Below are positions 1 to 11,841 of a DNA stretch of 64,000 nucleotides, in pieces. A model generated the notes under the pieces. It was not told the origin of the DNA. It saw only the letters and a program-made list of their open reading frames with translations, and made no database searches. Within the stretch, counting starts at the first letter, position 1. Every line of letters starts with the position of its first letter. Origin of the DNA: Methylibium sp. Root1272 (GTDB lineage: Bacteria > Pseudomonadota > Gammaproteobacteria > Burkholderiales > Burkholderiaceae_C); contig NZ_LMDY01000012.1 in the NCBI RefSeq assembly GCF_001425905.1, forward strand, positions 559,734 through 623,733. Reading direction: 5' to 3'. The translations under genes and the position numbers were made by a program.

Positions 1-15
1 CGGTTCCTCTTCGGT

Positions 16-720
16 CTAGGCCGACGAAGGTGGCGAGCCGAGCAGCACGATGAGCGCGCCGGCGCCGCCTTCGGGCCCGCGCGCCTGCGTGAAAGCCAGC
101 ACCTCGGCCTTCTGCACCAGCCAGGTTCGCACCTTGGCCTTCAGCACCGCCTGCCGGCCCGGCGAGCCATTGCCCTTGCCGTGCACCACGCGCACGCAAC
201 GCAGGCCTTGCCGGCCGGCCTCGCGCAGGAAGGCGGCGAGCCGCTCGCGGGCCTCGTCGCGGCGCAGACCGTGAAGGTCGAGATGGGCCTGGATGGCCCA
301 GCCGCCGCGTCGCAGCTTCTTGACGACGTCGACACCCACGCCGCTGCGGCGGTAGGACAGCGCGTCGTCCGTGTCCAGCAGCGACTCGACGTCGAACTCA
401 TCGGACAGTGCTTCGCGCAGCGCGGCCTGCTCATCGCGCTGGCGTTGCAGCGGCACGGGCTCCGGCTTGGGCCGCGGCACCGGCGTGCGCACGGTGCGTT
501 TGAGCGGAAACACCGGGCCGACGCTGAGCGCGAACAGATCACGCTCGCGCCTCAGGCGCGCCTCGGCGGCGGCGTGCTCGGCCTCGCGCCGTGCCTGTTC
601 TTGCGCGGCATCCTCGATCCGGCGCTTCAGGCTCTTCAGGTCCTTCAGGCTGCCGGCGTCCAGGGCGACAGCCTTGCGGCATGTCCTGCGCGCCCGGTTC
701 TCCGGCGGGGCGGCACTCAC
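16..720 (-). CDS. Smr-domain protein (MutS2 C-terminal-like DNA endonuclease domain)
   Basis: The 234-residue protein has a basic, coiled-coil-prone N-terminal half and an Smr domain at about residues 140-230. The Smr hallmarks are visible: [15 protein letters not shown], then VVHGKGNGS, then a closing segment ending [10 protein letters not shown]. Stand-alone Smr proteins are nicking nucleases or nucleic-acid-binding proteins linked to recombination or RNA processing; the exact substrate here is unknown. The GTG start (718-720) overlaps the radC stop by four bases (GTGA), so it is the second gene of a radC-smr operon with translational coupling. The start is supported by that overlap. Family assignment is confident, biological role is not. 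Confidence 0.9.
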   Translation of the reverse strand: MSAAPPENRARRTCRKAVALDAGSLKDLKSLKRRIEDAAQEQARREAEHAAAEARLRRERDLFALSVGPVFPLKRTVRTPVPRPKPEPVPLQRQRDEQAALREALSDEFDVESLLDTDDALSYRRSGVGVDVVKKLRRGGWAIQAHLDLHGLRRDEARERLAAFLREAGRQGLRCVRVVHGKGNGSPGRQAVLKAKVRTWLVQKAEVLAFTQARGPEGGAGALIVLLGSPPSSA

Positions 721-1385
721 AGCAGTCCCCGCTCGGCAAACGACACCACGCTGCCGCGAGCCACCACGAAGTGATCGAGCACCCGCACGTCGATCAGCGC
801 CAATGCGGCCTTCAGCGCCTGCGTCAGGGCCTCGTCGGCACGCGAGGGTTCGGCCACGCCGGAGGGGTGGTTGTGCGCCAGGATCGCCGCCGCGGCGTTG
901 AGCGCCAGCGCGCGCTTGACCACCTCGCGCGGATACACGCTCGCCTGATTCAGCGTGCCGCGGAACAGTTCCTCGAAGGCGAGCAGGCGGTGTTGCGTGT
1001 CGAGGAACAGCACCGCGAACACCTCGTGCGGCTTGCTGGCCAACTGGAGCTGCAGATAGTCCTTGACCGTTTGCGGCGAATCGAACACCGGTGTCTGCTG
1101 CAGCCGCGCGGCCAGGCTGCGGCGGGCGATCTCCAGCACCGCGGCCAGCTCGGCCCGCTTGGCCGGTCCCAGCCCCTTGACGCTACCGAGTTCGGCCGTC
1201 TCGGCCGCCAGCAGGCCGGAGAGGCCGCCGAAGCGGTCGAGCAGCGCCTGCGCGAGCTGCAGCACGCCCTGGCCCTTGAGGCCGGTGCGCAGCAGCAGCG
1301 CCAGCAGCTCGGCGTCGGCCAGCGCCGCCGGCCCGCGGGCGAGCAGCTTTTCGCGGGGTCGGAGTTCGGCGGGAAGGTCTTTCAC
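717..1385 (-). CDS. radC: RadC family JAB/MPN-domain protein
   Basis: This 222-residue protein carries an N-terminal helix-hairpin-helix-like region (residues 1-90) and a C-terminal JAB/MPN metalloprotease-like domain. The JAMM signature is intact: a Glu in FEELFRG and [14 protein letters not shown] supplying two His, Ser and Asp. The length matches chromosomal RadC (about 220). RadC was historically named a DNA repair protein, but that role is disputed and its substrate is unknown. It begins with GTG (1383-1385), is first in a two-gene operon with the Smr protein and diverges from fkpB across a 50-bp gap that must hold both promoters. Confidence 0.93.
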   Translation of the reverse strand: MKDLPAELRPREKLLARGPAALADAELLALLLRTGLKGQGVLQLAQALLDRFGGLSGLLAAETAELGSVKGLGPAKRAELAAVLEIARRSLAARLQQTPVFDSPQTVKDYLQLQLASKPHEVFAVLFLDTQHRLLAFEELFRGTLNQASVYPREVVKRALALNAAAAILAHNHPSGVAEPSRADEALTQALKAALALIDVRVLDHFVVARGSVVSFAERGLL

Positions 1386-1435
1386 GGTGCGGTGCGAAAA
1401 TCCACCTCAGTCTATCGAAGCGAAAGCAAACCTCC

Positions 1436-1897
1436 GTGGTCAACGCTCAACAGGTCCAGCCCGGATCCTTCCTGACCCTGCACTACCGGCTCTCCGGCCC
1501 CGACGGTGCCGATCTGATCAACACCTTCGCCGACAAGCCGGCCACGCTGTCGCTGGGCACCGGCGAGCTGGCGCCGGCCGTGGAGCGGCGGCTGATCGGC
1601 CTGGCCGAGGGCGCGCACACCACCTTCCAGCTCGCTCCGGGCGAGGCTTTCGGCGAGCGCAATCCCGAGCTGCTGCAGCGCGTGGCGCTGTCGGTACTGC
1701 GCGAGCATGGCGACCCCGACGAGCGCTACGGCGTCGGTGACGTGGTGCAGTTCCCCACGCCGGACGGGCAGGGCGCCTTCGCCGGTGTGCTGCGCGAGCT
1801 GGGCCCGCCCGAAGAAGACTGGGCGCTGTTCGACTTCAACCACCCGCTCGCCGGCCAGCCGCTGAGCTTCGAGGTGCAACTGATCGGGGTGTTGTGA
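1436..1897 (+). CDS. fkpB: FKBP-type peptidyl-prolyl cis-trans isomerase, SlpA/FkpB type
   Basis: The 153-residue protein has the SlpA arrangement: an FKBP half-domain with [10 protein letters not shown] and [19 protein letters not shown], an inserted IF chaperone flap around residues 70-125, and a closing [19 protein letters not shown] strand. It should catalyse proline isomerisation and act as a cytoplasmic folding helper. The start is GTG at 1436. Its stop TGA (1895-1897) overlaps the ATG of ispH (1897-1899). The fkpB-ispH pairing is the same in many proteobacteria, so the assignment is strongly supported by synteny. Confidence 0.94.
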   Translation: MVNAQQVQPGSFLTLHYRLSGPDGADLINTFADKPATLSLGTGELAPAVERRLIGLAEGAHTTFQLAPGEAFGERNPELLQRVALSVLREHGDPDERYGVGDVVQFPTPDGQGAFAGVLRELGPPEEDWALFDFNHPLAGQPLSFEVQLIGVL

Positions 1898-2886
1898 TGA
1901 CGATGAACGCGAGCCCGTCCCATGACGCCGAACACAGCGTGACCGACGTGCTGCTGGCCGAGCCGCGCGGCTTCTGCGCGGGCGTGGACCGAGCGATCGA
2001 GATCGTGGAGCGCGCGATCCGCAAGTTCGGCGCACCGATCTACGTGCGCCACGAGATCGTGCACAACACCTTCGTGGTCAACGACCTGAAGGCCAAGGGC
2101 GCGATCTTCATCGAGGACCTGGCCGACGTGCCGCCCGGCGCCACGCTCGTGTTCAGCGCCCATGGCGTGAGCCGTGCGGTGCGCGACGAGGCCGATGCGC
2201 GCGGCTTCAGCGTCTTCGATGCGACCTGTCCGCTGGTGACCAAGGTGCACGTCGAGGTGGCCAAGCTGCACAAGGAAGGCTACGAGTTCATCATGATCGG
2301 CCACAAGGGCCACCCCGAGGTGGAAGGCACGATGGGCCAGTTGAGCGAGGGCATCTACCTGGTCGAGGACGTGGACGATGTCGTGCACGTGCAGGTGACG
2401 CGCCCCGACCGCCTGGCGGTGGTGACGCAGACCACGCTGTCGACCGACGACGCGGCCGAGATCCTGGCCGCCGTGAAGCGCCGTTTCCCGAAGGTGCGCG
2501 AGCCCAAGCAGCAGGACATCTGCTATGCGACCCAGAACCGCCAGGACGCGGTGAAGGTACTGGCACCGCAGGTAGACGTGTTGGTCGTCGTCGGCAGTCC
2601 CACCAGCTCGAACAGCAACCGGCTGCGTGAACTGGCCGAACGCCTGGGCACGCCGGCCTACATGGTCGACTCCGCCAGCGACCTGCGGCCCGAGTGGTTC
2701 GACGGCCACGCCCGCGTCGGCCTGACGGCCGGCGCCTCGGCGCCCGAACTGCTGGTGCAGGAGGTCATCCTGCGCCTGCGTGCGCTGGGCGCGGTATCGG
2801 TGCGCAAGATGGCAGGCGTGGAAGAGACCGTGCGCTTCCCGCTGCCCATGGGGCTGGGCGACAAGTCGATGGAAGGCGTGGCCTGA
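1897..2886 (+). CDS. ispH: 4-hydroxy-3-methylbut-2-enyl diphosphate reductase
   Basis: IspH performs the last step of the MEP isoprenoid pathway, reducing HMBPP to IPP and DMAPP with a [4Fe-4S] cluster. All three cluster cysteines are visible, in [23 protein letters not shown] and [12 protein letters not shown]. The catalytic Glu lies in [11 protein letters not shown], and SSNSNRL matches the substrate-binding SxN motif. Length (about 329 residues) is normal. I chose ATG at 1897, which overlaps the fkpB stop; a GTG three bases earlier is also in frame. serS follows 45 bp downstream. Confidence 0.97.
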   Translation: MTMNASPSHDAEHSVTDVLLAEPRGFCAGVDRAIEIVERAIRKFGAPIYVRHEIVHNTFVVNDLKAKGAIFIEDLADVPPGATLVFSAHGVSRAVRDEADARGFSVFDATCPLVTKVHVEVAKLHKEGYEFIMIGHKGHPEVEGTMGQLSEGIYLVEDVDDVVHVQVTRPDRLAVVTQTTLSTDDAAEILAAVKRRFPKVREPKQQDICYATQNRQDAVKVLAPQVDVLVVVGSPTSSNSNRLRELAERLGTPAYMVDSASDLRPEWFDGHARVGLTAGASAPELLVQEVILRLRALGAVSVRKMAGVEETVRFPLPMGLGDKSMEGVA

Positions 2887-4230
<1,344 letters not shown>

Positions 4231-4276
4231 GCTACAATTCGCGGCTTCGCTAGCGATAGCGAGACCACAGTTTTCC

Positions 4277-4367
<91 letters not shown>

Positions 4368-4376
4368 GGTAGTCCA

Positions 4377-4403
4377 AGCCCGCGCACGACGCGGGCTTTT
4401 TTT
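4377..4403 (+). terminator. Rho-independent terminator after tRNA-Ser
   Basis: AGCCCGCG and CGCGGGCT form an 8-bp perfect stem around a 5-base loop (CACGA), followed by six or more T residues. It sits 10 bases after the tRNA CCA end. Confidence 0.9.
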
Positions 4404-4437
4404 CGCGTGAGCCCCGCGTGGCGCGGCCTGCGGGCCC

Positions 4438-4473
4438 GATGGCCATTCTCAGTAGGGTGCTGAGTGGGCCATC
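4438..4473. repeat. Interrupted inverted repeat between tRNA-Ser and the recombinase
   Basis: Arms GATGGCC...CTCAG and CTGAG...GGCCATC are complementary around a short central loop. It has no T-tract and lies in the non-coding strip between the tRNA terminator and the serine recombinase gene. It could be part of a recombination site or a regulatory hairpin; the sequence alone does not decide. Confidence 0.35.
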
Positions 4474-4554
4474 GAAGCGCGTTCTCGACGGGCTTTCTCA
4501 GTGGCCTCCCAAAGTGGTACGGATAATTCTGCCGACCATCACCGCCCCAAGCAG

Positions 4555-4598
4555 AACGGCCCCGCACCGCGGAGCCGTGATCGTGTGTGTGGGGCCGT

Positions 4599-4599
<1 letters not shown>
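4555..4599. repeat. Long hairpin at the 3' end of the recombinase gene
   Basis: AACGGCCCCGCAC and GTGTGGGGCCGTT form a 13-position stem with 12 pairs. It overlaps the stop codon of the minus-strand recombinase gene. It may act as a transcription terminator for that gene or lie inside an attachment site. No T-run follows on the minus strand, so a simple intrinsic terminator is not certain. Confidence 0.45.
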
Positions 4600-6211
<1,612 letters not shown>

Positions 6212-6215
<4 letters not shown>

Positions 6216-6616
6216 CGGCGCAGCCCGAAGAACAAGGGGCCCGACCAGGCCGTCCCGGTGATCGCGCGAGCGATGGCCGACAGGCTACGGTACCGCACCC
6301 CGTTCCACTCGAAGCCTGAGGCAAGCACCGTCACCTGGTGGGTGCGGCCCTGCCACTCCCGTAGCAGGCGGGTGCCGGGAGCCAGGACTGGACCCGAAGA
6401 GGACACCGAGGATCGACGCAGCGAGCGTAACAACCGATCCGGAGAGCCGGTCCCCAGCAGCTGAGCCATCTGCAGCTGCCAGGCCAGGGCCAAGACCAGC
6501 AGCTGGGAGCGCGAGCTACGAGGGGGAGGGCAGCCGAAGGCCCGAACCCAGCGTTCGGCCAAAGCGGCCCGATCAAGCTGAACCAAGGCATCCAGCTCGG
6601 CATCCACTGGACTCAC
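6212..6616 (-). CDS. DUF2924 domain protein
   Basis: The 134-residue protein ends with the characteristic block GTRLLREWQGRTHQVTVLAS then GFEWNGVRYRSLSAIARAIT and SGPLFFGL, which I recognise as DUF2924. Function is unknown; the family is nearly always next to a large serine recombinase and may be an accessory DNA-binding factor. It starts with GTG (6614-6616) overlapping the DUF3489 stop and ends overlapping the recombinase ATG, so all three genes are translationally coupled. Confidence 0.88.
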
Positions 6617-6954
6617 GCCCCGACGATCCGGTAGACCCGGACACCGGACTCACTGGCCTCACAAGCCACCGACAAGCCCAGCTTCTTGCGCAGCACCCCG
6701 CTGATCGTGCCGCGGACCGTGTGGGGCTGCCAGCCGGTCAGCTCGGTCATCTGGGGCAGGGTGGCGCCGGGGGCCGAGCGGAGCAGGGCGATCAGCTGGG
6801 ATTGCTTGGTGCCGGCAACGGCGGCAGGAGCCGGAGCAGCAGCTTTGCGGGAACGGGCCGGAGCCTTGGCGGCTGGGCGGGAAGCAGGCTTGGAAGCGCG
6901 GGAACGAGCGGCCACCTTGGGCGCGCGGGCTGGGGTCTTCGTCGGCATGAGCAT
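6613..6954 (-). CDS. DUF3489 domain protein
   Basis: The 113-residue protein has a basic Ala/Lys/Arg/Pro-rich N-terminal tail (residues 1-47) and a C-terminal winged-helix-like DUF3489 domain with KQSQLIALLRSAPGATLPQM and TGWQPHTVRGTISGVLRKKL. The domain order suggests DNA binding. It is first in the operon with DUF2924 and the recombinase. An in-frame ATG lies two codons after the annotated ATG. Confidence 0.88.
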   Translation of the reverse strand: MLMPTKTPARAPKVAARSRASKPASRPAAKAPARSRKAAAPAPAAVAGTKQSQLIALLRSAPGATLPQMTELTGWQPHTVRGTISGVLRKKLGLSVACEASESGVRVYRIVGA

Positions 6955-7297
6955 CTCCTGGTGATAAGCCGCGAGGGCCGCGGCAGCACCAGTACCGCTC
7001 TGGTTGGCGAAGGTATCAAGTCATTTGTGGGGGTGTTGGCGACGATCGCCAAGCGTAAGTGTGATGACGGCTTGCGATCCATTGCGGGGGCGGACATAGA
7101 TAGCCATTTCGCCGGAAAGCGGTCACATGGATACGCTGATCGACCATCGGGCCTCAAATCCTCATACGGCGAACTCAGCACCCCCGTGCATCTTGACGGC
7201 GATGACAGCGTCATACTGCTGCAGTGAGCGCGTCCGAAGGGGCCAAGGTTCACACCCACGGATCATGGTCAAGATACTTTTTCGCGTACCGACGGAG
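6955..7297. other. Intergenic stretch with no supported gene
   Basis: This is about 340 bp between the recombinase operon (leaving leftward) and the 3' end of the PIN-like gene. It must contain the promoter for DUF3489-DUF2924-recombinase. No convincing coding region, RNA or repeat was found. Confidence 0.5.
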
Positions 7298-7933
7298 CTA
7301 GGAGACCCAGGCAAACGGCTTATCGGACAACAGCGGGCAGTCTGCTCCCAACGACGAGATCCGTTGCTTCAACGCAGCGGCGACATCCTTCTCGATTTCA
7401 TGCTTAAAGCAAACTGCGGCTGATGCGTCCGCCGAGGTGTTGGAGGCAATGGCTTTGCGAACGATCTCAAAGCCCCATCGTCCGACCAAGTGCTCCAGCG
7501 TCTGCTCCAGACAGGCAAGTTTGCCGTGAAGTGCGGTGCGGGCTGGACTGGTTGTTGATAACGCTCCGAGCGCGCGCAGCGCGTTCTTGTCGCCCGTGTC
7601 GACGAGTGCGGCGTCATAGTGCCCGGCCGCAGCAAACAGCGTCGCCTCGCCGACATCGACTGATGTCACGTCTGCAAGGGCCGCCAAAACGGTCTTGCTG
7701 AAGCCAAGTGGAGGCTTGCAGACTTTCACAAACTCGACGAGTTGCTCGACGGCCTTCTTCGATCCCAGCATCGCTGCTGCATTGTCCGGTTTGGCTAGCT
7801 TGAAGCGGTACCGCAGGGTCTGGACCGTGTACAGCTCGGCCTTGCCTTGTTTGATCAGGTGCTGCGTCAGACGCTCCAGCATCCCCCACTGGGCGAACTT
7901 CACGGCGATGTCGCAGTCGATGTAGACCTTCAT
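7298..7933 (-). CDS. PIN-like domain protein
   Basis: The 211-residue protein starts with a PIN-type first strand, MKVYIDCDIAVKFAQ, with acidic residues at positions 6 and 8. It has a second acidic cluster in VDVGEATLFAAAGHYDAALV and a TGDKNALRAL motif, matching the metal-binding layout of PIN ribonucleases. It is last in an operon after an ImmA/IrrE-type peptidase and an XRE protein; its start shares a base with the upstream stop. The likely role is an RNA nuclease effector controlled by the upstream protease-regulator pair. The nuclease fold is inferred from motifs; the target is unknown. Confidence 0.6.
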   Translation of the reverse strand: MKVYIDCDIAVKFAQWGMLERLTQHLIKQGKAELYTVQTLRYRFKLAKPDNAAAMLGSKKAVEQLVEFVKVCKPPLGFSKTVLAALADVTSVDVGEATLFAAAGHYDAALVDTGDKNALRALGALSTTSPARTALHGKLACLEQTLEHLVGRWGFEIVRKAIASNTSADASAAVCFKHEIEKDVAAALKQRISSLGADCPLLSDKPFAWVS

Positions 7934-8958
7934 CAGCTGACCAGCTCCATGGCGGTCAGGCGGGCGAGGTGGTCGCGGCCATCCGCTGAAAGAGCGCTCG
8001 CGTCAATGTGCGCCTTGGCAACATCGTTGATGACGACGGGGGCGCTCTGAGTGGTCATAAGATATTTGAGCGCCATGTTGGTGAGCTGCCAGTCCTCCGA
8101 CAGGCGGCCCCAACCAAGAATGACTTGTCCGGCGTCGAGTGGTTTGTCCCGACAGGCCCTGAGTGCGGCGACGGCAAGCGTCAATTCGCTGTACCTCGGG
8201 CCCAAGAGCGACCGACAAGTCGAGAGCAAGAGGTCGCCGCCAAGCACTGTCATTGCGAAGGCGTCTGCCTCGATCTCGTCGTCATCCGAGAAGGTTCTTT
8301 GGTCGTCTACCGGAAGGGCTTCATCCACCAAGACCGCATTGTTAGCGGCTTGGAGATGCCCCGACATGACATGGCCCAGCTCATGGGCGACAAGGTATGC
8401 CAGCCTCGCCGGCGCCTGCTCCTTGCGAACGACCATCGTCACTGGGCGCTGACCCACTCGCACACACATGGCATCCGGCCGCCGCAGACCGTCCGGCCAG
8501 CCGGTGACGTGCACGACGGGCAATCCATGGGACCACATCCAACCGCAGAGGCTATCGAGGCTCACTGCTGAATTCGTTGCCAGCAGGTCTTGCCGCAGAC
8601 TCGCTGCGGATATCGAGTCGACCGGCGGCCTATGTTCGACAGCATTGGCCAGCATCTGCGCCAGGCCATGTCCGATGCTCGCTGCCACTGCAAGCTGACT
8701 GGAGCCATCCGGGTGCACAGTCTTGAAGCGCTGCGTTGTCTCCCGAAAAACCGGGAGTGGCACGGCCGCCTGGAGGCTTGCAAGCGAGACGTTGAGGCGC
8801 CTAGCCAGGAGCATCTGCAGCTCCAGCAGGCCACCTTCTTCACGTGCTGCTTCATCCTCCCACCACTCAGGCATCAATCGCCGCACCTGAGTAGCTGACA
8901 GCCCAAGACCCTTGAAGGACCTGAAGAGTCGGAGGGCAGGGTTGTCAGTGGTCGCCAT
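7933..8958 (-). CDS. ImmA/IrrE family metallo-endopeptidase
   Basis: The 341-residue protein has the zinc peptidase motif HELGHVMSGH at about residue 192, within YLVAHELGHVMSGHL. A third ligand is likely in DEIEADAFAMTVLG, the usual E-x2-A-x2-F-A signature. ImmA/IrrE peptidases cleave XRE-type repressors to switch on linked genes. The gene lies between the XRE gene (14-bp overlap at 8945-8958) and the PIN-like gene (1-bp overlap), which suggests a three-part regulator-protease-effector unit. An N-terminal 120-residue region of unknown function precedes the peptidase. Confidence 0.88.
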   Translation of the reverse strand: MATTDNPALRLFRSFKGLGLSATQVRRLMPEWWEDEAAREEGGLLELQMLLARRLNVSLASLQAAVPLPVFRETTQRFKTVHPDGSSQLAVAASIGHGLAQMLANAVEHRPPVDSISAASLRQDLLATNSAVSLDSLCGWMWSHGLPVVHVTGWPDGLRRPDAMCVRVGQRPVTMVVRKEQAPARLAYLVAHELGHVMSGHLQAANNAVLVDEALPVDDQRTFSDDDEIEADAFAMTVLGGDLLLSTCRSLLGPRYSELTLAVAALRACRDKPLDAGQVILGWGRLSEDWQLTNMALKYLMTTQSAPVVINDVAKAHIDASALSADGRDHLARLTAMELVS

Positions 8959-9304
8959 TGGGTTTGCGGTTTTTCAGTGCGCGTGAGGCCCCATGTGCCT
9001 CTAGCGTCGCGCCAGCGTGCAGGAGTCTAGCGATCGAATTGGCATGCTCCTGAGTGCCATCCCAAACGTCAAGAACTGCCTGGATCAAGGTCTCTTGCCC
9101 TCTGCTAGAAGGCGCAGGTGTATCAAAGGCTATGCGGGCAAATTTGCATAAAGCCCTATGAGTCCGCGAGATGCGAACGGGGTTGGAAAGCGCTCGGCTG
9201 ATAGTTGGCTGAGGTAGCCCTGTGAGACGAGATAGATCAGTTTGGCTATACGAGTTCGTCTCCATGAAGGAGCGGAGCTCCTGCACTAGTCTTCGTACTT
9301 CCAT
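8945..9304 (-). CDS. XRE-type helix-turn-helix protein
   Basis: The 119-residue protein contains an N-terminal helix-turn-helix: SYSQTDLSRLTGLPQPTISR, residues 18-37, with the usual Q/T-L-A/S pattern. The C-terminal part is short and could bind the neighbouring peptidase. It is first in the operon and diverges from the sce7726-like gene across a very AT-rich gap with an ATGCAT inverted repeat, a probable operator. It is probably the repressor of this unit and the natural substrate of the ImmA/IrrE-type peptidase, by analogy with other such pairs. Confidence 0.8.
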   Translation of the reverse strand: MEVRRLVQELRSFMETNSYSQTDLSRLTGLPQPTISRALSNPVRISRTHRALCKFARIAFDTPAPSSRGQETLIQAVLDVWDGTQEHANSIARLLHAGATLEAHGASRALKNRKPNGDH

Positions 9305-9327
9305 GCATAAATAATATCATAATGCAT
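9303..9327. promoter_or_regulatory. AT-rich inverted repeat between divergent genes (candidate operator)
   Basis: ATGCAT occurs twice around an AT-only centre. The site overlaps the start of the XRE gene and precedes the divergent sce7726-like gene. Its AT content contrasts with the GC-rich surroundings. It is a candidate autoregulatory operator for the XRE protein. Confidence 0.4.
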
Positions 9328-9378
9328 AGGTGCCACTACACTGCGTGCCCGCAACGCACCCATCACTTAGCCGGCCCC

Positions 9379-9996
9379 ATGGAATCCATCGCCCACGACC
9401 ACCAGCTGCGAGCGCTCCTGAAGTCGCACCTCAGCACGCGCGTGGGCGATGACGACCTACTTGTCGACGAATTTTCCCTCGCGTATGGCACCGTGCGCGC
9501 CGATCTTGCGCTCGTCAACGGTCATCTCGAAGGCTTTGAGATCAAGGCTGGCAAAGACACCCTCGAGCGCCTACTCAACCAAGTAGAGTCCTACGGCAAG
9601 GTCTTTGAGTACTCGTGGGTCGTGACGACGGAGGGGCACCTGCGCGCTGCTCGCGCGCTCGTGCCCAAGCATTGGGGTCTATTGGTTGCGGTTGCGGACT
9701 TTGATGGCAGTCGCTTGCGGCAGGTCAGGAAGGCTCAGCGCAACCGGGGACTCGAGGCTGAACACCTAGCTCGGCTGCTTTGGCGCGATGAGGTCATGGT
9801 CAAGCTTGAGGAGCTCGGGCTCAGCACGGGCTTGAGGAGCAAGCCCAAGGTAGCACTTTTTGCAGAACTTGCGAAGGCATTGCCGGTTCAGGATCTCGCC
9901 GCCTATGTTCGCGGATGCCTCAAGGCCCGGAAGGATTGGCGAGTTGATGCAGGACCACATGGATATGGTGGTTCGTTGCGTCGCGCCGCCAGATAG
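9379..9996 (+). CDS. sce7726 family protein (PD-(D/E)XK nuclease-like)
   Basis: The protein has about 205 residues from ATG 9379 (a longer form from 9322 is possible but lacks a ribosome site). The segment DEFSLAYGTVRADLALVNGH then LEGFEIKAGKDTLERL gives the Glu, Asp and E-x-K of a PD-(D/E)XK fold and matches the sce7726 family. It would be expected to bind or cut nucleic acid. Its 3' end overlaps the convergent T4-beta-like gene by 77 bp. The surrounding genes are toxin- or defence-like. Confidence 0.75.
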   Translation: MESIAHDHQLRALLKSHLSTRVGDDDLLVDEFSLAYGTVRADLALVNGHLEGFEIKAGKDTLERLLNQVESYGKVFEYSWVVTTEGHLRAARALVPKHWGLLVAVADFDGSRLRQVRKAQRNRGLEAEHLARLLWRDEVMVKLEELGLSTGLRSKPKVALFAELAKALPVQDLAAYVRGCLKARKDWRVDAGPHGYGGSLRRAAR

Positions 9997-11035
9997 TCGC
10001 GTTTCCGGGCTTTGCCTTCGGGTTCGTGGCCTTGTCGTCATGGCTGGCGTCGCCAGCACTGAAGCTCGCAGTCATGAAAATCGGCAGGGCTGTTAGCAGC
10101 TGACACAAGCTGATGTATTGGCCGTAGCCGTACGTGGTCACGCTCCCTGCCTTGAAAACATGCCACTCCTTCCAGTGGGCGTACCGCAGGTTGGCCGACA
10201 TCTTCAATAGTCTTGGATCCCCTTCGAACGCGTCGATATGGCTGACGCCGTAGTCGCCGAAGAGGAGATCATTCCCTGGGATGCTCACGAGAGGCTTAAC
10301 TGCCTTGTAAAGAGACCAATCCTTGCGCGGAATCTGATGGGTGCCCTTAGAAAGTCCCGCCAAGTTCTTGGGGAAGGCTCCAGAAAGCAGACTGATACGG
10401 CGCCAGGAGCCGAGCGCTGCAATCGCGTCCAGGAATGATGCAACGGTCGCGGCGATCGGCTTGATCTCCCACGTGCCGACATGTCCAAGGTCAAGAACCG
10501 CGTCAACGTCGGTGTGCTCGGCTTTTAACTCTGCCAGTGTGTCGTCGAACCACTTTGCGACCTCCTTGATCGGAGGAAGCTCATCAGCCGATTGATCCGC
10601 GACGTATCTAAGCATCCAGCGCGTTCTCCCGTTAGATTTCGCCGCCTTACGCAGTTCGGCAATCTCGAGCGAGTCGGCATACGAAGACACGACGGGAACG
10701 GCCTCAACGCCGGCGATCCACAGGCGGTCGAACAAGTAGCGCCAAGCGAAGGTCTTTCCATTCGCAAGTCGGTCGTCGTCAACCATTGGCTGATCAACGG
10801 CGATTTCCTGCACCTTGCCCCAGCTCTTGATCGTCGCATCAACAACATCGTCAATGTGTTGATCCCAGGTTTTCTTGTACTCGTTCTTCTTCCAATCGAT
10901 TGGCAGCCCCGGAACCTCGGCTATGGGCAGTGTCTTCGCTTTCTGCACAGCTGTCAGAGTCTTGACTGCATCCTGCTCGCCAAGTTTCCACTTGAGGGCA
11001 GGGGTGTAGACAATCGTGTCCTGTTCTGTCGCCAT
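9920..11035 (-). CDS. Beta family protein (T4 beta protein-like)
   Basis: The 371-residue protein begins YTPALKWKLGEQDAV, the typical opening of the T4 beta protein family, and carries the family's LPIAEVPGLPIDW and DAVLDLGHVG segments. Members are found in phages and defence islands, often beside sce7726/sce7725 proteins. The molecular function is not established. The start ATG (11033-11035) has a strong ribosome site (GGAGGAG) in the preceding 17 bases. It converges with the sce7726-like gene and diverges from darT. Confidence 0.78.
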   Translation of the reverse strand: MATEQDTIVYTPALKWKLGEQDAVKTLTAVQKAKTLPIAEVPGLPIDWKKNEYKKTWDQHIDDVVDATIKSWGKVQEIAVDQPMVDDDRLANGKTFAWRYLFDRLWIAGVEAVPVVSSYADSLEIAELRKAAKSNGRTRWMLRYVADQSADELPPIKEVAKWFDDTLAELKAEHTDVDAVLDLGHVGTWEIKPIAATVASFLDAIAALGSWRRISLLSGAFPKNLAGLSKGTHQIPRKDWSLYKAVKPLVSIPGNDLLFGDYGVSHIDAFEGDPRLLKMSANLRYAHWKEWHVFKAGSVTTYGYGQYISLCQLLTALPIFMTASFSAGDASHDDKATNPKAKPGNATIWRRDATNHHIHVVLHQLANPSGP

Positions 11036-11214
11036 GAATGAATCTCCTCCGGCGTTCTTGTTGCATACCAATGGACTTATGCCTGATAGCTGCGAGCCGC
11101 CTACGCTTTTCTCGAAAGGTACCACGAGAGAAGAAAATGTGTATGATTTCTCGCGGAAGACGCATTGGCTATAAATCTACGCCTCGTAACATGAGTTTTC
11201 CATAGGGAGGGCTC

Positions 11215-11841
11215 ATGGCAACGACAGTACAAGAATACGCAGCCGAGATCTGCGTGAAGCAGCTCGTGCACTTCACGCGCGAGAGCAGCCTTGATTCCAT
11301 TCTGCAGCGAGGTCTCATCACGCGTGACACTCTCATTCTGGAGGGATTCGCAGGCTTTAACGACAACGTACGTGCGGACTTCACACACGCGGTTTGCGTG
11401 TCGGTTGGATTCCCGAACTACAAGATGTGGTTCGGGATCAAGAAGGACAACCCAGATCTCGATTGGGTGATCTTGGTCATCGAGCCCACTGCATTGTGGG
11501 AACTCCCTTGTGCGTTCTGTTCGGCGAATGCTGCACTTGGGGCTGTTGCGTCCATCCCTATCCTTCAGCGTCAAACGCTGCAAGCTTTCCAGGTCATGTA
11601 CGCCGACGTGCCAGGCAAGGAGCGGGTGAAGTTGGACATCCCTGGCTATTGGCCCACGAACCCGCAGGCTGAGGTTTTGATGCTCCAGGGCGTTCCGAGG
11701 AACTACATTCGGGGCGTGATCGTCTTAAACAACATTCAAGAACTACGACTCCGAACGAAGTACCCAGGTCTGCAGATTTGGGTGCGTGCTGGCTATTTCC
11801 GGTATCGCAAGGACTACGCGTTCTGGAAGGCTGGTGTCTGA
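11215..11841 (+). CDS. darT: DarT family DNA ADP-ribosyltransferase toxin (DarT1-like)
   Basis: The 208-residue protein has the DarT/DUF4433 layout. It shows the NAD-binding N-terminal motif LVHFTRESSLDSILQRGLI, the VSVGFPNYKMWFGIKK strand, FQVMYADV, and the catalytic-Glu segment NPQAEVLMLQGVP. DarT enzymes attach ADP-ribose to bases in single-stranded DNA and block replication; they act as phage-defence toxins. The gene is followed with overlap by a NADAR-like partner and not a macrodomain DarG, which points to the DarT1 branch, which modifies guanosine. A GGAGGG ribosome site precedes ATG 11215. Confidence 0.88.
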   Translation: MATTVQEYAAEICVKQLVHFTRESSLDSILQRGLITRDTLILEGFAGFNDNVRADFTHAVCVSVGFPNYKMWFGIKKDNPDLDWVILVIEPTALWELPCAFCSANAALGAVASIPILQRQTLQAFQVMYADVPGKERVKLDIPGYWPTNPQAEVLMLQGVPRNYIRGVIVLNNIQELRLRTKYPGLQIWVRAGYFRYRKDYAFWKAGV

